DNA of 64,000 nucleotides, taken from positions 7,003 to 71,002 of the forward strand of contig CAUYUJ010020550.1 of NCBI GenBank assembly GCA_963575745.1. Direction: 5' to 3'. Of this stretch, positions 33,301 to 42,108 are shown piece by piece. The notes beneath the pieces were generated by a model. It saw only the letters and a program-made list of their open reading frames with translations, ran no database searches and was not told the DNA's origin. How positions within the stretch are numbered: the first letter of the stretch is position 1; every line of letters starts with the position of its first letter. This stretch comes from Prorocentrum cordatum (taxonomy: Eukaryota; Sar; Dinophyceae; Prorocentrales; Prorocentraceae). The translations under genes were made by a program, and so were the position numbers.

Positions 33301-33835
33301 CTAGTTATACATACCGTTGTTTGCAGAACGTCCAGGGACCCAAAAAAATGTTGTTCAAAGGGGGTACTTGCTGGATCGCCTTCGGGGCCCCACCCCTCCG
33401 CAGACAGCAGGTGCAGTTCACTACCCGCGCAAATTCAAGAAACACAGATATTCAAGGGAGCCTGCGAACCCCTCGCAAGAACCACAACCGTCTGCTGCCC
33501 TTAAAGCCCTGTAAGTGCAGCAGATGAAGTCGCACGGCAGAGGCCATGCCACTGCTCGTCCTCCCCGTGATCATGGGCATCATCATCACAACCCTCATCG
33601 CCAGCGTCACTGATGCCATCGCTATCATCATACCCACCTGTCCTGAAATGAACGGGAAGCGCGTGAAATCGAGAAGAATGGCAAGAATGTGCGCCAACAG
33701 TGAGACCAACCGTAGCACAGGCGTGCTCTTCACGAACGTCCACGGGGGGTACGAGGTGAGGTTTTTTCACTAGCCGCACAAGTTCACGCGTGGCGCTGAA
33801 CTGGCGCACATCATAAACTTGCCCTTGCCTCGGAG
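33301..33835. other. No gene recognised
   Basis: A minus-strand frame (33830-33500) gives VYDVRQFSATRELVRLVKK and GGYDDSDGISDAGDEG, with no known motif. Confidence 0.35.
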
Positions 33836-33839
33836 GGGA

Positions 33840-33900
33840 AGGACGAGGAGGAGGAGGAGGAGGAGGAGGAGGAGGAGGAGGGGGGGGAGGAATAGCAGCG
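33840..33900. repeat. (GGA)n microsatellite
   Basis: About 50 bp of GGA/GAG repeats ending in a G run. Confidence 0.9.
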
Positions 33901-34027
33901 AGGAGCAGGAGGAGGTGCACGGGGGTTCGGCGACGTGGAGCGCCTGGTGCATGTCGATAGTCTCCACGGTGGGCTTCCTCGCGGTGGATTTTTGGGAGCT
34001 CTCGGGCAGCAACAGGGGAACGAAGAA

Positions 34028-34196
34028 TGACATAACCATAAAAACTCGGAGGCCCGCGCGGATTTCTCGGATCCGCGCTGGACCCCCCTTCCTGGCGCGC
34101 GGAGCGCGCCAGGGGCGGCGCCCAAGGCGCCGCCAGGGAGTTCCAGCGCGGATCCGAGAAATCCGCGCGGACCTCCGAGTTTTTATGGTTATGTCA
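34028..34196. mobile_element. Foldback element, three-hairpin shape, 55-bp arms
   Basis: Arms 34028-34082 and 34142-34196 are reverse complements with one mismatch. They start TGACATAACCATAAAAACTC and end GATCCGCGCTGGA. The 59-bp centre folds into two further hairpins, CCTGGCGCGC/GCGCGCCAGG (34091-34113) and GGCGGCGCC/GGCGCCGCC (about 34114-34134), so one strand can form a three-way junction. There is no coding capacity and no clear target duplication. It could be a very young foldback transposon, or DNA for a structured RNA. Confidence 0.9.
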
Positions 34197-34348
34197 CCCT
34201 GAGCAAAGAGCCCAAAAGGGGGGAGGAAAGCTGCGAGAGGGAACGGGATGCGCAGGTCGGGGCGGAGACAACGGTGGCGCTCTCTTCCTCCGACTCCGAC
34301 TCCGCCTCCTCTGCCTGCGCAACAGCCTGAGGCGAGAAGAGAGGGACA

Positions 34349-34512
34349 TGTTGAGTCGGGCACGTCCCTCTACAGGAGGAATATTCAAAAGTGGTCGAAG
34401 ACATAATCGGGGGACGATTTCTGCGTACTTCTGGACATGTTTTGTGTATGGTTGGTCTGCTTCTCATTTTCCGTCCAGAACCCGTCCGTAGGAGGGCAAG
34501 CCCGACCTCAGG
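34349..34512. mobile_element. Small TIR element, family M1
   Basis: The left end GAGTCGGGCACGTCCCTCTA and right end GTAGGAGGGCAAGCCCGACC (inverted) pair with a few mismatches. The interior holds ATAATCGGGGGACGAT, the reverse complement of the block in the 30.9-kb copy. Confidence 0.65.
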
Positions 34513-34960
34513 GTAATAACCTCAGCACCTCTCGCAAGGGAGCGGCGTCGAGACCGGCGGCGGTGCTCGCGGTCGCCCACGCCACGAGTAAAAAATCGCT
34601 GCGGCGGCCCTGAGTCTGACCACCTCGCCACCCCTTCGTCGTCCCTCTCCTCGAACTCCTCGTCTCCTCAAACACCATGCCGCCCATGCCACAAAGTGAG
34701 AAGACATGTGGGAACCGCAGGGCGCGAAGAGCTGCCAAGCGGACAAGCAACATAAGAGCATGACGTTTGGGAAGGGTCCAGCCAGGGGCCCCCGAGGAGA
34801 AACTTCCGGGAGAGCCCAAGAAGTTTTGAACAACATTGAAAAGTTGAGGCGTGCGTTCGAAGAGAAGCTGAAAAAGGTTACTGCTCGGCGGCCCGGAAGG
34901 TTGGGAAAGGCTGGACAGGCAACTTCCGACAGTTGCCCCGCCCCCGGCGGAAGGCTACGG
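34513..34960. other. No gene called; a 105-codon frame of unknown status
   Basis: The plus-strand frame 34706-35023 begins MWEPQGAKSCQADKQHKSM and has a helical EVLNNIEKLRRAFEEKLKK stretch, more protein-like than its surroundings. It runs on into the 34962 TIR element, so its end is not natural, and no SL, domain or homolog is recognised. Confidence 0.3.
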
Positions 34961-34961
34961 C

Positions 34962-35141
34962 AGGTTCGTGTCGTGCCGACCCCAGCGTTGGTTTTTGACA
35001 CCGCGGGAATCGTTCACCCTTGAACGATCGGCCGTTTCCGAAACGCCACATCGTTGAACATCGATCGATTCTGAGTCGCCGTCGGCGTTCAACGTTGAAC
35101 TCCGGCGGCGGGGTCGCCGCTGGTCGACACGACACGAACCT
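34962..35141. mobile_element. Small TIR element, family M2, copy 1
   Basis: The ends AGGTTCGTGTCGTGCCGAC and GTCGACACGACACGAACCT are inverted repeats (18 of 19). Similarity continues outward for about 10 bp (GAAGGCTACGGC against GAAGGTTACGGT), giving arms near 30 bp. The interior carries further dyads (CGTTCACCCTTGAACG, TTCAACGTTGAA, ATCGATCGAT). The whole element returns in inverted orientation at 52137-52325. Confidence 0.85.
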
Positions 35142-36165
35142 ACCGTAACCTTCTGAGGGCTTTCGCGAGCTGCCGCCTCGACCGCCGAGGCCCGCCTGCC
35201 GTGCCGACACCCTCGGGCCGCGACCCCTCGGCAGGTCCTGAGCACGAACCTCCTGCTCCAGGTCACCTCGTCGATGCTCGTTTCCCGGCTGGACGCCTTC
35301 GGACGGGCAGCGGGCCCACTGCGAGGGCACAAGTGCCGAACCTCTGTGGAGGTTCGCCTCTCGCCTCCTCCCCTCTCCTCCCCTCATCGTCCCGGCTTCC
35401 TTCCTGCCTGGCCGGTGGAGAGGGGAGAGCGTGACGTGGCCAGGAGAGGGCGGCCGCAGAGGGGGAGGGCGGGAGAAGGGGGGCGCAGAGGCGGCGCCGC
35501 GGGGAGGGGCCCCAGGACGCACCCCGGTGGGCCACGCGGGGCCCCCGAGGGCTGCACGGGCAGCTGCTCCGTGCCGTCGGCCCCCCTTCCCTGCTCTTGG
35601 CGCCCCAGAGCCGCTCCCCCCTCGCAGTCGGCGGCAGCGGTTGCCGGGCTCGAGCCGGGGATCGGCTCCGGAGCTGAGTTACCCAAGAATTGGCTCCCCC
35701 GCCGAAGCTGCAAGACGGAGTGCCCCGTAGATCTGCGGAGCACTCTGCGTGCTCGTTCGCTGGCCCGGCAGGAGAAGAGTCTCGGGGTGAATCAGTTCAT
35801 TCCGTGGTCGATCCCCCGCTCGAAGGGCCACTGCGACATCTCTCACTGCACCGACCTTGCAGACGTGCTGCAGCGGAATGTTGCGTGGATTTCTGCCAAT
35901 GCAAAACCCCGGAACGGCGAGCGAAAAACGGAGTGAATTTCACGTGGATCTTTTGGTCGACTTCATTCCTGGTCAAAAAAGATCCGCGCGAAATTCGCTT
36001 CGAAATTCCTGAGCGACACTCTCCAGGACAAATCCTGGCTCATCCCAGGGTGCTTTCCGAACGAGATCCGCTCTGCGATGCTGGCGCAATGATATCATGG
36101 CAGCCCTCGCCGCTTCCGACGGGAGTGCCCCCCGGGGCCGGGGAGCGCAAACCGCCCGCCTCTGG
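35142..36165. other. No gene called; GC-rich
   Basis: Long frames exist on both strands (for example 35274-35936 plus) but are Arg/Pro/Gly-rich without a motif. No SL, hairpin or repeat of note. Confidence 0.35.
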
Positions 36166-36169
36166 AGTC

Positions 36170-36365
36170 CCGAAACGGTGCGGTGACAAACCGTGCGGTG
36201 ACCTCGAAATCCCCCAAGGCCTCACCGCACGGTCCGTCAACGCACGGTTTTGGGACCTCAGATGCCCCAATCGCCCGAGACGCCCTCGGAGAACGACCCG
36301 AGTCCCAAAAGCGGGCGGTGACCCCGAATCCCCACCGACTCACCGCACGGTGTGGTCACCACCCC
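36170..36365. repeat. Inverted repeats of CCGTGCGGTGA
   Basis: GGTGCGGTGACAAACCGTGC at 36178, TCACCGCACGGT at 36222 and TCACCGCACGGTGTGGTCAC at 36341 are direct and inverted copies of one word. They form a possible stem of about 12 bp at 36190-36233. Confidence 0.6.
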
Positions 36366-36663
36366 ACTTGGGGACCCCCGACCGCCGGAGACCGCCCAAC
36401 CAACCCTCCGGCCGCCCCGGCAGGACGAGCCTCTCGCGAACTGTCGCCGCGCCGTCGCCGCGCCAGCGTTACAGACAAGCGCGGCGCGGCCCACACGACT
36501 TGCAAGAGGAACCACTCGCAAGTGGCCGCAGGGGGATGGACGATGCACTACATCGGGGCAGACATGTGTTTTTGTTCTCTGACCTTTGCGAGCATTGGAA
36601 CGCGCTCGGTGAAAAACCGGACGACGCCGACGCTGCGAACCGATCCAGTATGCTACTGCAGGA

Positions 36664-36843
36664 CGGGAAAATGACCACAGCAACTGCTTCTTGTTTGCGC
36701 CGCCTTCCAGCCGGCCGAACAAGAAGCAGTGGTTGTGGTCATTTCCCTGGTGCCCAGCTCAACGAAGATTACCACCACAGCCACTGCTTTGTTTCTGCGG
36801 GCTGAGGGCGGCAACAAAAGAAAAGCAGTGGCTGTGGTCGGTT
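36664..36843. mobile_element. Two adjacent foldback units sharing CCACAGCCACTGCTT arms
   Basis: The first hairpin has AATGACCACAGCAACTGCTT (36669-36688) paired with its complement ending at about 36750. The second has ACCACCACAGCCACTGCTT from 36771 paired with a complement ending near 36843. Arms are 25-30 bp with loops of about 20 bp, and the arms of the two units are related to each other. A lone related arm lies near 37140-37180. Confidence 0.8.
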
Positions 36844-36849
36844 TCACGC

Positions 36850-37450
36850 CCCGTAGACACCACACGGACCGCTCGACCGTTGAACGACCTCCCCGTCGAA
36901 GAAGCCCCCAGAAGCCCTCCGCCCCGCCCGCAGAGCTCGCAGCGCGTGCCTCCGAGGGCGCACGAGGCCCAGGACGAGCCGCCAGAGGACGCCCGAACCT
37001 GCACGCCCCGCGCCGCCGTCGCCGCCGAGCACTCGCCTGCTGAGGGGGGTCAGGCTACTGGGGATCAGAATCAGCGAAGGGCAAGCTGAGGAGAACTGAT
37101 CTTCTGAGAAGAGCAATGGCTTGGACCAGATATTCCGAGACGAGTTGCCCAGGAAGAAAACGAAGAAGGCAGTGGTTGTAAAAAAGCACGACCCCGAATA
37201 CTTTGTCTGTTCCAACGACAACGGCAAGAGGCCAGCTGCTAGTGACTAGTGATGAATAACACCACCATCCTGGCAGACCGTGCAAGGCCGACCTGAATTC
37301 CGCGAGGGCTGGCGCCTCGCGGCAGCGCAGGTCAGCCGCGAAACGGCGCCGGGACCACCCCCTGGGGGGCACAGGCAGGACCGGACGCGGGGGCCTCACA
37401 CATCGTGCAACAGCAGCACATCCTGCAGCTTTGGCCATCTCCTTGATCCA
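36850..37450. other. No gene recognised 3' of the retrogene
   Basis: This region would hold the 3' UTR and poly(A) trace of the minus-strand retrogene. No A or T run is visible next to the stop. Confidence 0.4.
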
Positions 37451-37453
37451 CGC

Positions 37454-38742
37454 CTACGCGTGGCGGTCGGCACGATTGCCTTCGGTGTACAGCGCCCGGA
37501 GCTTCGGCAGCGCGCCCGCCTCGACCACCCCGCCGATGGTATGGACCCCCTCGCCGCCGAGATTGTTGTCCTGGAGGTCGAGCGCCTCTGATGCCACGGC
37601 GATGCCCGCGCGCTGCGCATACTCGAACGCGGCCGCCAGCTGCGTCCCCTGCTCTGGGCCCCAGCCGAGATTCGGATGTGAGAGACCAGCGGACGTGCTG
37701 GGGAGCCTGGCGAACGCCTTATGGTACTGCGGGACGCAGATATTGGTCGCATTCTTGCCAATGGTGAATTTTAGCGTACCGCTCGCAATGCCCTCACGCA
37801 TCATCTGCTCAAACGTGTCGGGGGCAATCATGGGCTCGCGATTGCCTTTGCACATCGACGCCACCTTCCACCAGGTCTTGTTCTCTGCGAGCGAGGGTAG
37901 CATGCTCATGTGCAGATAGCAGCCCGCACGCTTGACGATGCTGCTCAGGCGGCGCTCGAAAGCAGACCAACCGCACTGGTCGATGGAGTGCTGGTTCTCC
38001 GAATCAGCGGGCATCGGCCAGTCGCGCACCAGCGTTGTAACGCTCTGGTGGGCGTACCAGATGTTGATGCTCGCGAGGCCCTTGGCGAAGCGCTTCAGCA
38101 AGTACTCGGTGCGGTCGTCACGCTCTGCCTTGTAGCGCGCGGTGTACACGCGCTGCGGCAGCGACAAGAAGTCCCACACGAGGCCCCATTTGGCGCAGTC
38201 GCCAAAGCAACCCTGACCGTTTAGATGAATCCCGTTGACCATCGACCGCAACGTAACGCCAGCAGGAGCCTGCGCAGCTGCTCTCCGGCGGGGTCAGGGT
38301 AGTGCCTGGCGGCCCAGCCGTAGCTCAGGATCGCCACGGAGAACCCGTTGCTGTACGTGGTCTTGCGGAGCTCCGTGATGGACACCTTCGCCTCTGGCGG
38401 CAGCCCCTGCCACGCGGACACCACGCCCTTGCGCTCGGGCATCACCTTGCCGTCTGCGAAGTCCACGAGCCACGCCACGTCGATGACGTCGGTGCACGCA
38501 CAGAGGGGCTCCAGCTCGTGTCCCCCCATCCCCCTGTGGTCGGCATTAACGACCCACGAACTGCGCCGAGGTTGGACAGAATTGGACTGCGGCAATGGCG
38601 CCTCCGCCTCCGCCTGCACGCGCTCCTCGTCGGCCGCGAGCTGGGCGTCCGCTTCCGCCTCCGCCTCCGCCTTCACGCGCGCCTCGTCGGTCGCGAGCTG
38701 GGCGTCCGCATCGGCCCAGACCGCCGAGAAGCAGGCGCCCAT
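37454..38742 (-). pseudogene. Processed retrogene: dinoflagellate-type protein with C-terminal leucine-rich-like segment, one frameshift
   Basis: The start is the ATG at 38742-38740 (MGACFSAVWA), 84 nt after the relict SLs. A Gly and Cys after Met would suit N-myristoylation and palmitoylation, so membrane attachment is possible. An Ala/Glu helix with a near-duplicate (ADAQLATDE, ADAQLAADE) follows, then a conserved-looking domain with SVAILSYGWAARHYPDPAGE, VWDFLSLPQR, INIWYAHQSVTTL and GWSAFERRLSS. The C-terminus has LDLQDNNLGGEG and LPKLRALYTEGNR, typical of leucine-rich repeats. From memory this resembles an expanded dinoflagellate protein family of unknown function. A single-base frameshift near 38250 splits the chain (first frame ends at 38221; second runs from about 38252 to a TAG at 37456). 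No introns are seen, in keeping with retroposition. Total length is about 430 residues if the frame is ignored. Confidence 0.75.
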
Positions 38743-38825
38743 CGCGCAACTCTGCAACCTCCTGGCAGTTTCCCGAGAGTGGCGACTGAGACCAACGGCG
38801 AGCCTGAGCGAGACTGCCCCCGCTC

Positions 38826-38861
38826 CGTGAGCCACAATGGCTTGAGCCAGAATGGCTACGG
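38826..38861 (-). other. Tandem relict spliced leaders (one 21 nt, one truncated 15 nt)
   Basis: On the minus strand a full SL copy (38861-38841, CCGTAG then CCATTCTGGCTCAAG, one change from consensus) is followed at once by CCATTGTGGCTCACG (38840-38826), a 5'-truncated SL with two changes. The truncation falls after the SL's own internal AG, as expected if that AG served as the acceptor in a later trans-splicing event. Confidence 0.9.
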
Positions 38862-39000
38862 CGATACGACCCCGAATATGAATTATGCACTGCGTGGGGC
38901 TCCCCATATGTACATCTACTTGCATGGACCCGTCCGCCGTGAATGTCTAGACGCAAGGGTTTTCGGATATAAACAGGCTTGATGTAGAAAAGGGGTTTCG

Positions 39001-39480
39001 TATGTTTGAGTGCGAGTGACAATTAGTCTAGGTATGAGAGAATACGAGTACGAGTGGGTCTGAGAATGCGTAAGTCCGAGTATGAGCGAGTCTGAGTGAG
39101 AGTGGTCTGAGTGTGGGTAGGTCTGGGTGTGAGTGGGTCTAAGCGTGAGTCTACGTAGTACGACTCTGAGTCTGAATGGGTCTGAGTACGAGTGAGGCTG
39201 ACAACGAGTGAATGGGTGAGTCTGAGCGTGAGTGATTCTAAAAGTGTGTGTAAGCCTGAATTTGAGTGAGTCCGAATAGATGTGTGATGAGTAAAGGTCT
39301 GGGTCTGAGTGGGTCTGAATACGAATGAGTCTGACTACGGGTGAGTCTGAGGGTGGGTGGGTCTAAGTGCGAGTGAGTCTGAGTGTGCATAAATATGAGT
39401 GTGAGTGAGTCTGAGTATGAGTATGATGAGTACGAGTCGGAGTATGAGTGAGTCTAAGCAAGTGTGAGGTCAAGCATAAG
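39001..39480. repeat. GTGAGTCTGAGTA-type minisatellite
   Basis: Imperfect 12-18 bp units of GTGAGTCTGAG, GGGTCTGAGT and TACGAGTGAG. Confidence 0.9.
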
Positions 39481-39988
39481 CGAGTCTGGGACATCCTCAT
39501 AATCTGGGCCCCCTTGGGGTGTCGAAACCAGCGCCTCGCCAGAGGCATCCTCAGAATCTGCGTTGAACGCAGACGAGTCTGGCCAGCAAAAAAGCAAACC
39601 GCTCGAGGCATCCTCGCAGTATGTGCCCCCAGCGTTGCGAAAACCAGCGCCTCGCCCGAGACATCCTCCGAATCTGCTCCGAAAGCGGAGGATCTTGCGG
39701 CAGCAAACAGGCAAACACCACTCGAGACATCCCCGCCATGTTGGCGCGAACGGAGGGGTGCAATTCCCCCTGGCGGCCACCCTTTGGGGCGAAAACCAGC
39801 GCCTCGCTCGAGACATCCTCCAAATCTTCTCCGAAAGCTGAGGATGCCGCGGCAGCAAGCAGGCACACCACTCGAGACATCTCCCCCCCTCATTGTGACG
39901 CGAACGGAGGAGTGCAATGCCCCCTGGCGGCTCCCCCTTGGGGCTGCTGACACCTGCGCCTCGCTCGAGACATCCTCAGAATCTGCTT
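39481..39988. repeat. Four tandem units, 113-156 bp
   Basis: CCAGCGCCTCGCC followed by GAGACATCCTC recurs at about 39527, 39640, 39796 and 39952. The last two intervals are 156 bp and also share GAACGGAGGGGTGCAAT and CCCCCTGGCGGC blocks. Confidence 0.85.
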
Positions 39989-40030
39989 CGCCAGCAGCAG
40001 CAGCATCAGTATCAGTATCAGTATAATCAT

Positions 40031-40061
<31 letters not shown>

Positions 40062-40135
40062 ATCATCATCACCATCATCATCATCAGCATCATCGTCATC
40101 ATCATCGTCAGCAGCCGCAGCATCAGCAGCAGCAT
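39989..40135. repeat. (CAT)n/(CAG)n array
   Basis: CAGCAG, CATCAT and CAGTAT words; same type as the larger ATC arrays. Confidence 0.9.
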
Positions 40136-40164
40136 ATATTCATCGGCATCATCAGCACCTTCTT

Positions 40165-40620
40165 CTTCAAGCTCGTCATGCCATAGCATAGCAGATCATA
40201 GCATGGCATATAACATAGCATCATATACAACCAGGTAGCATAGCATAACATAACACAACATAATATAACATAGCATAGCAACACATAACTTAGCATAGCA
40301 AGCCATACAAATACCACGACATGTCATCACAAACAATAACATAACATGCCATAGCGTACATAGTATAACATACAAAAGAAGAGGAGAGGAGGAGGAAGAG
40401 GAGGAGGGAGGTGTGTGAGTGAGGAGTCGGCGAGGTCAGAGTAATAACATGAACTCCATCCTCTGGAGATAGGGGAGAACAATGACCCCATTCTTTGGAT
40501 CTGGGAATAGCAGCAGACCATACCGTGACATAACCTGACATACCATAACATGCCATAACATGCCATAACATCAAATAACCGATCATAGCAAAACACGACA
40601 TAACATAACATGACATGACA
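40165..40620. repeat. CATAACATAG-type AT-rich minisatellite, interrupted by a (GGA) island
   Basis: Five- and ten-base ACATA/GCATA units at 40176-40375 and 40525-40620, with a GGA-rich and unique stretch between. Confidence 0.85.
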
Positions 40621-40627
40621 CGAGAAG

Positions 40628-40660
40628 GAGGAGGAGGAGGAGGAGGAGGAGGAGAAGGGA
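40628..40660. repeat. (GGA)n microsatellite
   Basis: Short pure GGA run. Confidence 0.9.
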
Positions 40661-40779
40661 GGTCAGTGGAAGGAGTCGGCGCGGTCCCCAAGAGGCTGAC
40701 CCCCAGCAGCAGGCGAAGGAGCCGAGCCGAGTCGGCACGAGCCCGTCGCCCACGCGCACACGGACCCCGCGAGACCCAG

Positions 40780-40968
40780 CAGGAGGACCTGTAGCAGCTT
40801 GCTCAGGAGGACCTGCAGCAGCTTGCTCAGGGGAGGAGGGGGAGGAGGGGGAGGAGGGGGAGGAGGAGGAGGAGGAGGAGGAGGAGGAGGAGGAGGAGGA
40901 GGAGGAGGAGGAGGAGGACGCATACAGGGCATCGCCTCGCGGAGGACCTGCAGCAGCTTGCTCAGCGC
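40780..40968. repeat. Three copies of GAGGACCTGCAGCAGCTTGC split by (GGA)n
   Basis: A 24-bp unit beginning GAGGACCTG(C/T)AGCAGC and ending TTGCTCAG occurs twice in tandem (about 40782-40829) and once more at about 40943-40967, with about 95 bp of (GGA)n between. The minus strand reads ALSKLLQVL in each copy, so a coding exon may have been split by microsatellite growth. Confidence 0.7.
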
Positions 40969-40989
40969 CTCCGCGAGGCCGGACTCCAC

Positions 40990-41305
40990 GGCGATCTGGG
41001 GCACCGGCTCGTCGTCCCGGCGGCCTCCCCGAGCGGGCGCGCCGTGGCCGACTGCCCAAAAAAAATATCGGAGCCCAGGGACACACAACTAAAGAAACAC
41101 AGATCCCAGGAAGTCCCATAATCTATGGTATTTTCTGGGCTTTCGTCGCCCCCACTTCCTTATTTTCCCTCATTTTCCTGGGAATCGACAATTAATTGTG
41201 TCTGTGTGTGTGTTTCCCCTCCTGGCTGTGGCCGACTACAAAAAAATGTGGACGCGCGAAACGCTCACCAAGCCACCCGACTTCGTCTTGAAGAGGGACA
41301 GGCCC
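40990..41305. other. No gene; paired GTGGCCGACT-(N)-AAAAAAA words
   Basis: GTGGCCGACTGCCCAAAAAAA at 41046 and GTGGCCGACTACAAAAAAATG at 41229 are similar and about 183 bp apart. AGAGGGACAGGCCCGACTTA at 41291 matches the end of the M1 TIR family, but no partner end was found. Confidence 0.45.
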
Positions 41306-41460
41306 GACTTAGTCTTAGAAGGCGGGAGCCTTCTTTGAGAGCTTGCACGGGCAGGGGCCTTCTTAGACGAGCCTGAAGGCTTCCAAGAAGGCTTACAAAA
41401 AGCCGGGAAGGGCTTCTAAGAAGGCCCCTGCCTTCTTAGAAGCCCCCCCTTCACACACCT
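41306..41460. mobile_element. F1-related repeat with a perfect hairpin
   Basis: Several CCTTCTTAGAAG/CTTCTAAGAAGG words. 41411-41444 is a perfect stem GGCTTCTAAGAAGG / CCTTCTTAGAAGCC with the loop CCCCTG. The words are those of the F1 foldback elements. Confidence 0.7.
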
Positions 41461-41875
41461 TCTGAAAAGGCCCCGTTGTGCGCCGCCAAGTGCAAGAGAA
41501 GATCGCAACGGCATCTGCACCCTGCACTTCTGCCACGTCCACGCCCGCGGAGCCGCCCCCCTTCCCCTCGAGGGCTCCGAGCACTACGCCAACGTCTGCG
41601 GAGGTCTAAGACTGGGCGGGTGGAGGCCTGGCCCCTCTTGGCCCGGCACTTCCCCTTCTTGACGACCGACTAGACCACCCCAACCCGACCTGAAGACCCG
41701 AATCTCGGGTTGGGGGGGTACGGGTTCCATGTGTGTGTTTTTCAATGTTGCCCGACCCCCCCCCGCTGGAATTGGAGGGCAAAATGAGCCCTTCGGGTTG
41801 GGCTAGGGTGGTTTGGTGGGTGGTGACTTCTAACCCCTTGCCTGCACTGTTTCCCCTGGGGCCGTAGCCGACCCG
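41461..41875. other. No gene recognised upstream of the LINE
   Basis: Unique-looking DNA. CCGTAGCC at 41862-41869 equals the first eight SL bases but the match ends there. Confidence 0.4.
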
Positions 41876-41946
41876 AGGAGGAGGAGGAAGAAGAGGAGGA
41901 GGAGGAGGAGGGAGGAGGAGGAGGAGGAGGAGGAGGAGGAGGGAGG
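41876..41946. repeat. (GGA)n tract, 5' flank of the LINE
   Basis: Ends at the base before the relict SL. Confidence 0.95.
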
Positions 41947-41968
41947 TCCGTAGCCATTCTGGCTCAAG
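41947..41968 (+). other. Relict spliced leader, 21 of 22 matches
   Basis: T, CCGTAGCC, ATTCTGGCTCAAG; a single T-to-C change from the consensus. The same change is seen in the retrogene SL at 38841-38861. It marks the 5' end of the LINE RNA. Confidence 0.93.
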
Positions 41969-42108
41969 GCCGTCGCCTGGGGGCGTCCCTTCCCCTGGGG
42001 TTGGGGCTCGAGACGCCAGGCACAGGGCCTGCACGCACCGCTCTCCAGGGCCGCCAGAGGCCCGCCAGCGGGAAGGATTTCTCTTCGTACCCCGCAGAGC
42101 GTACAGCC

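Noticed and set aside
41862-41869. CCGTAGCC as a second SL before the 41.9-kb LINE
   Set aside because: The match stops after eight bases, and GACCCGAGG does not resemble the rest of the SL.
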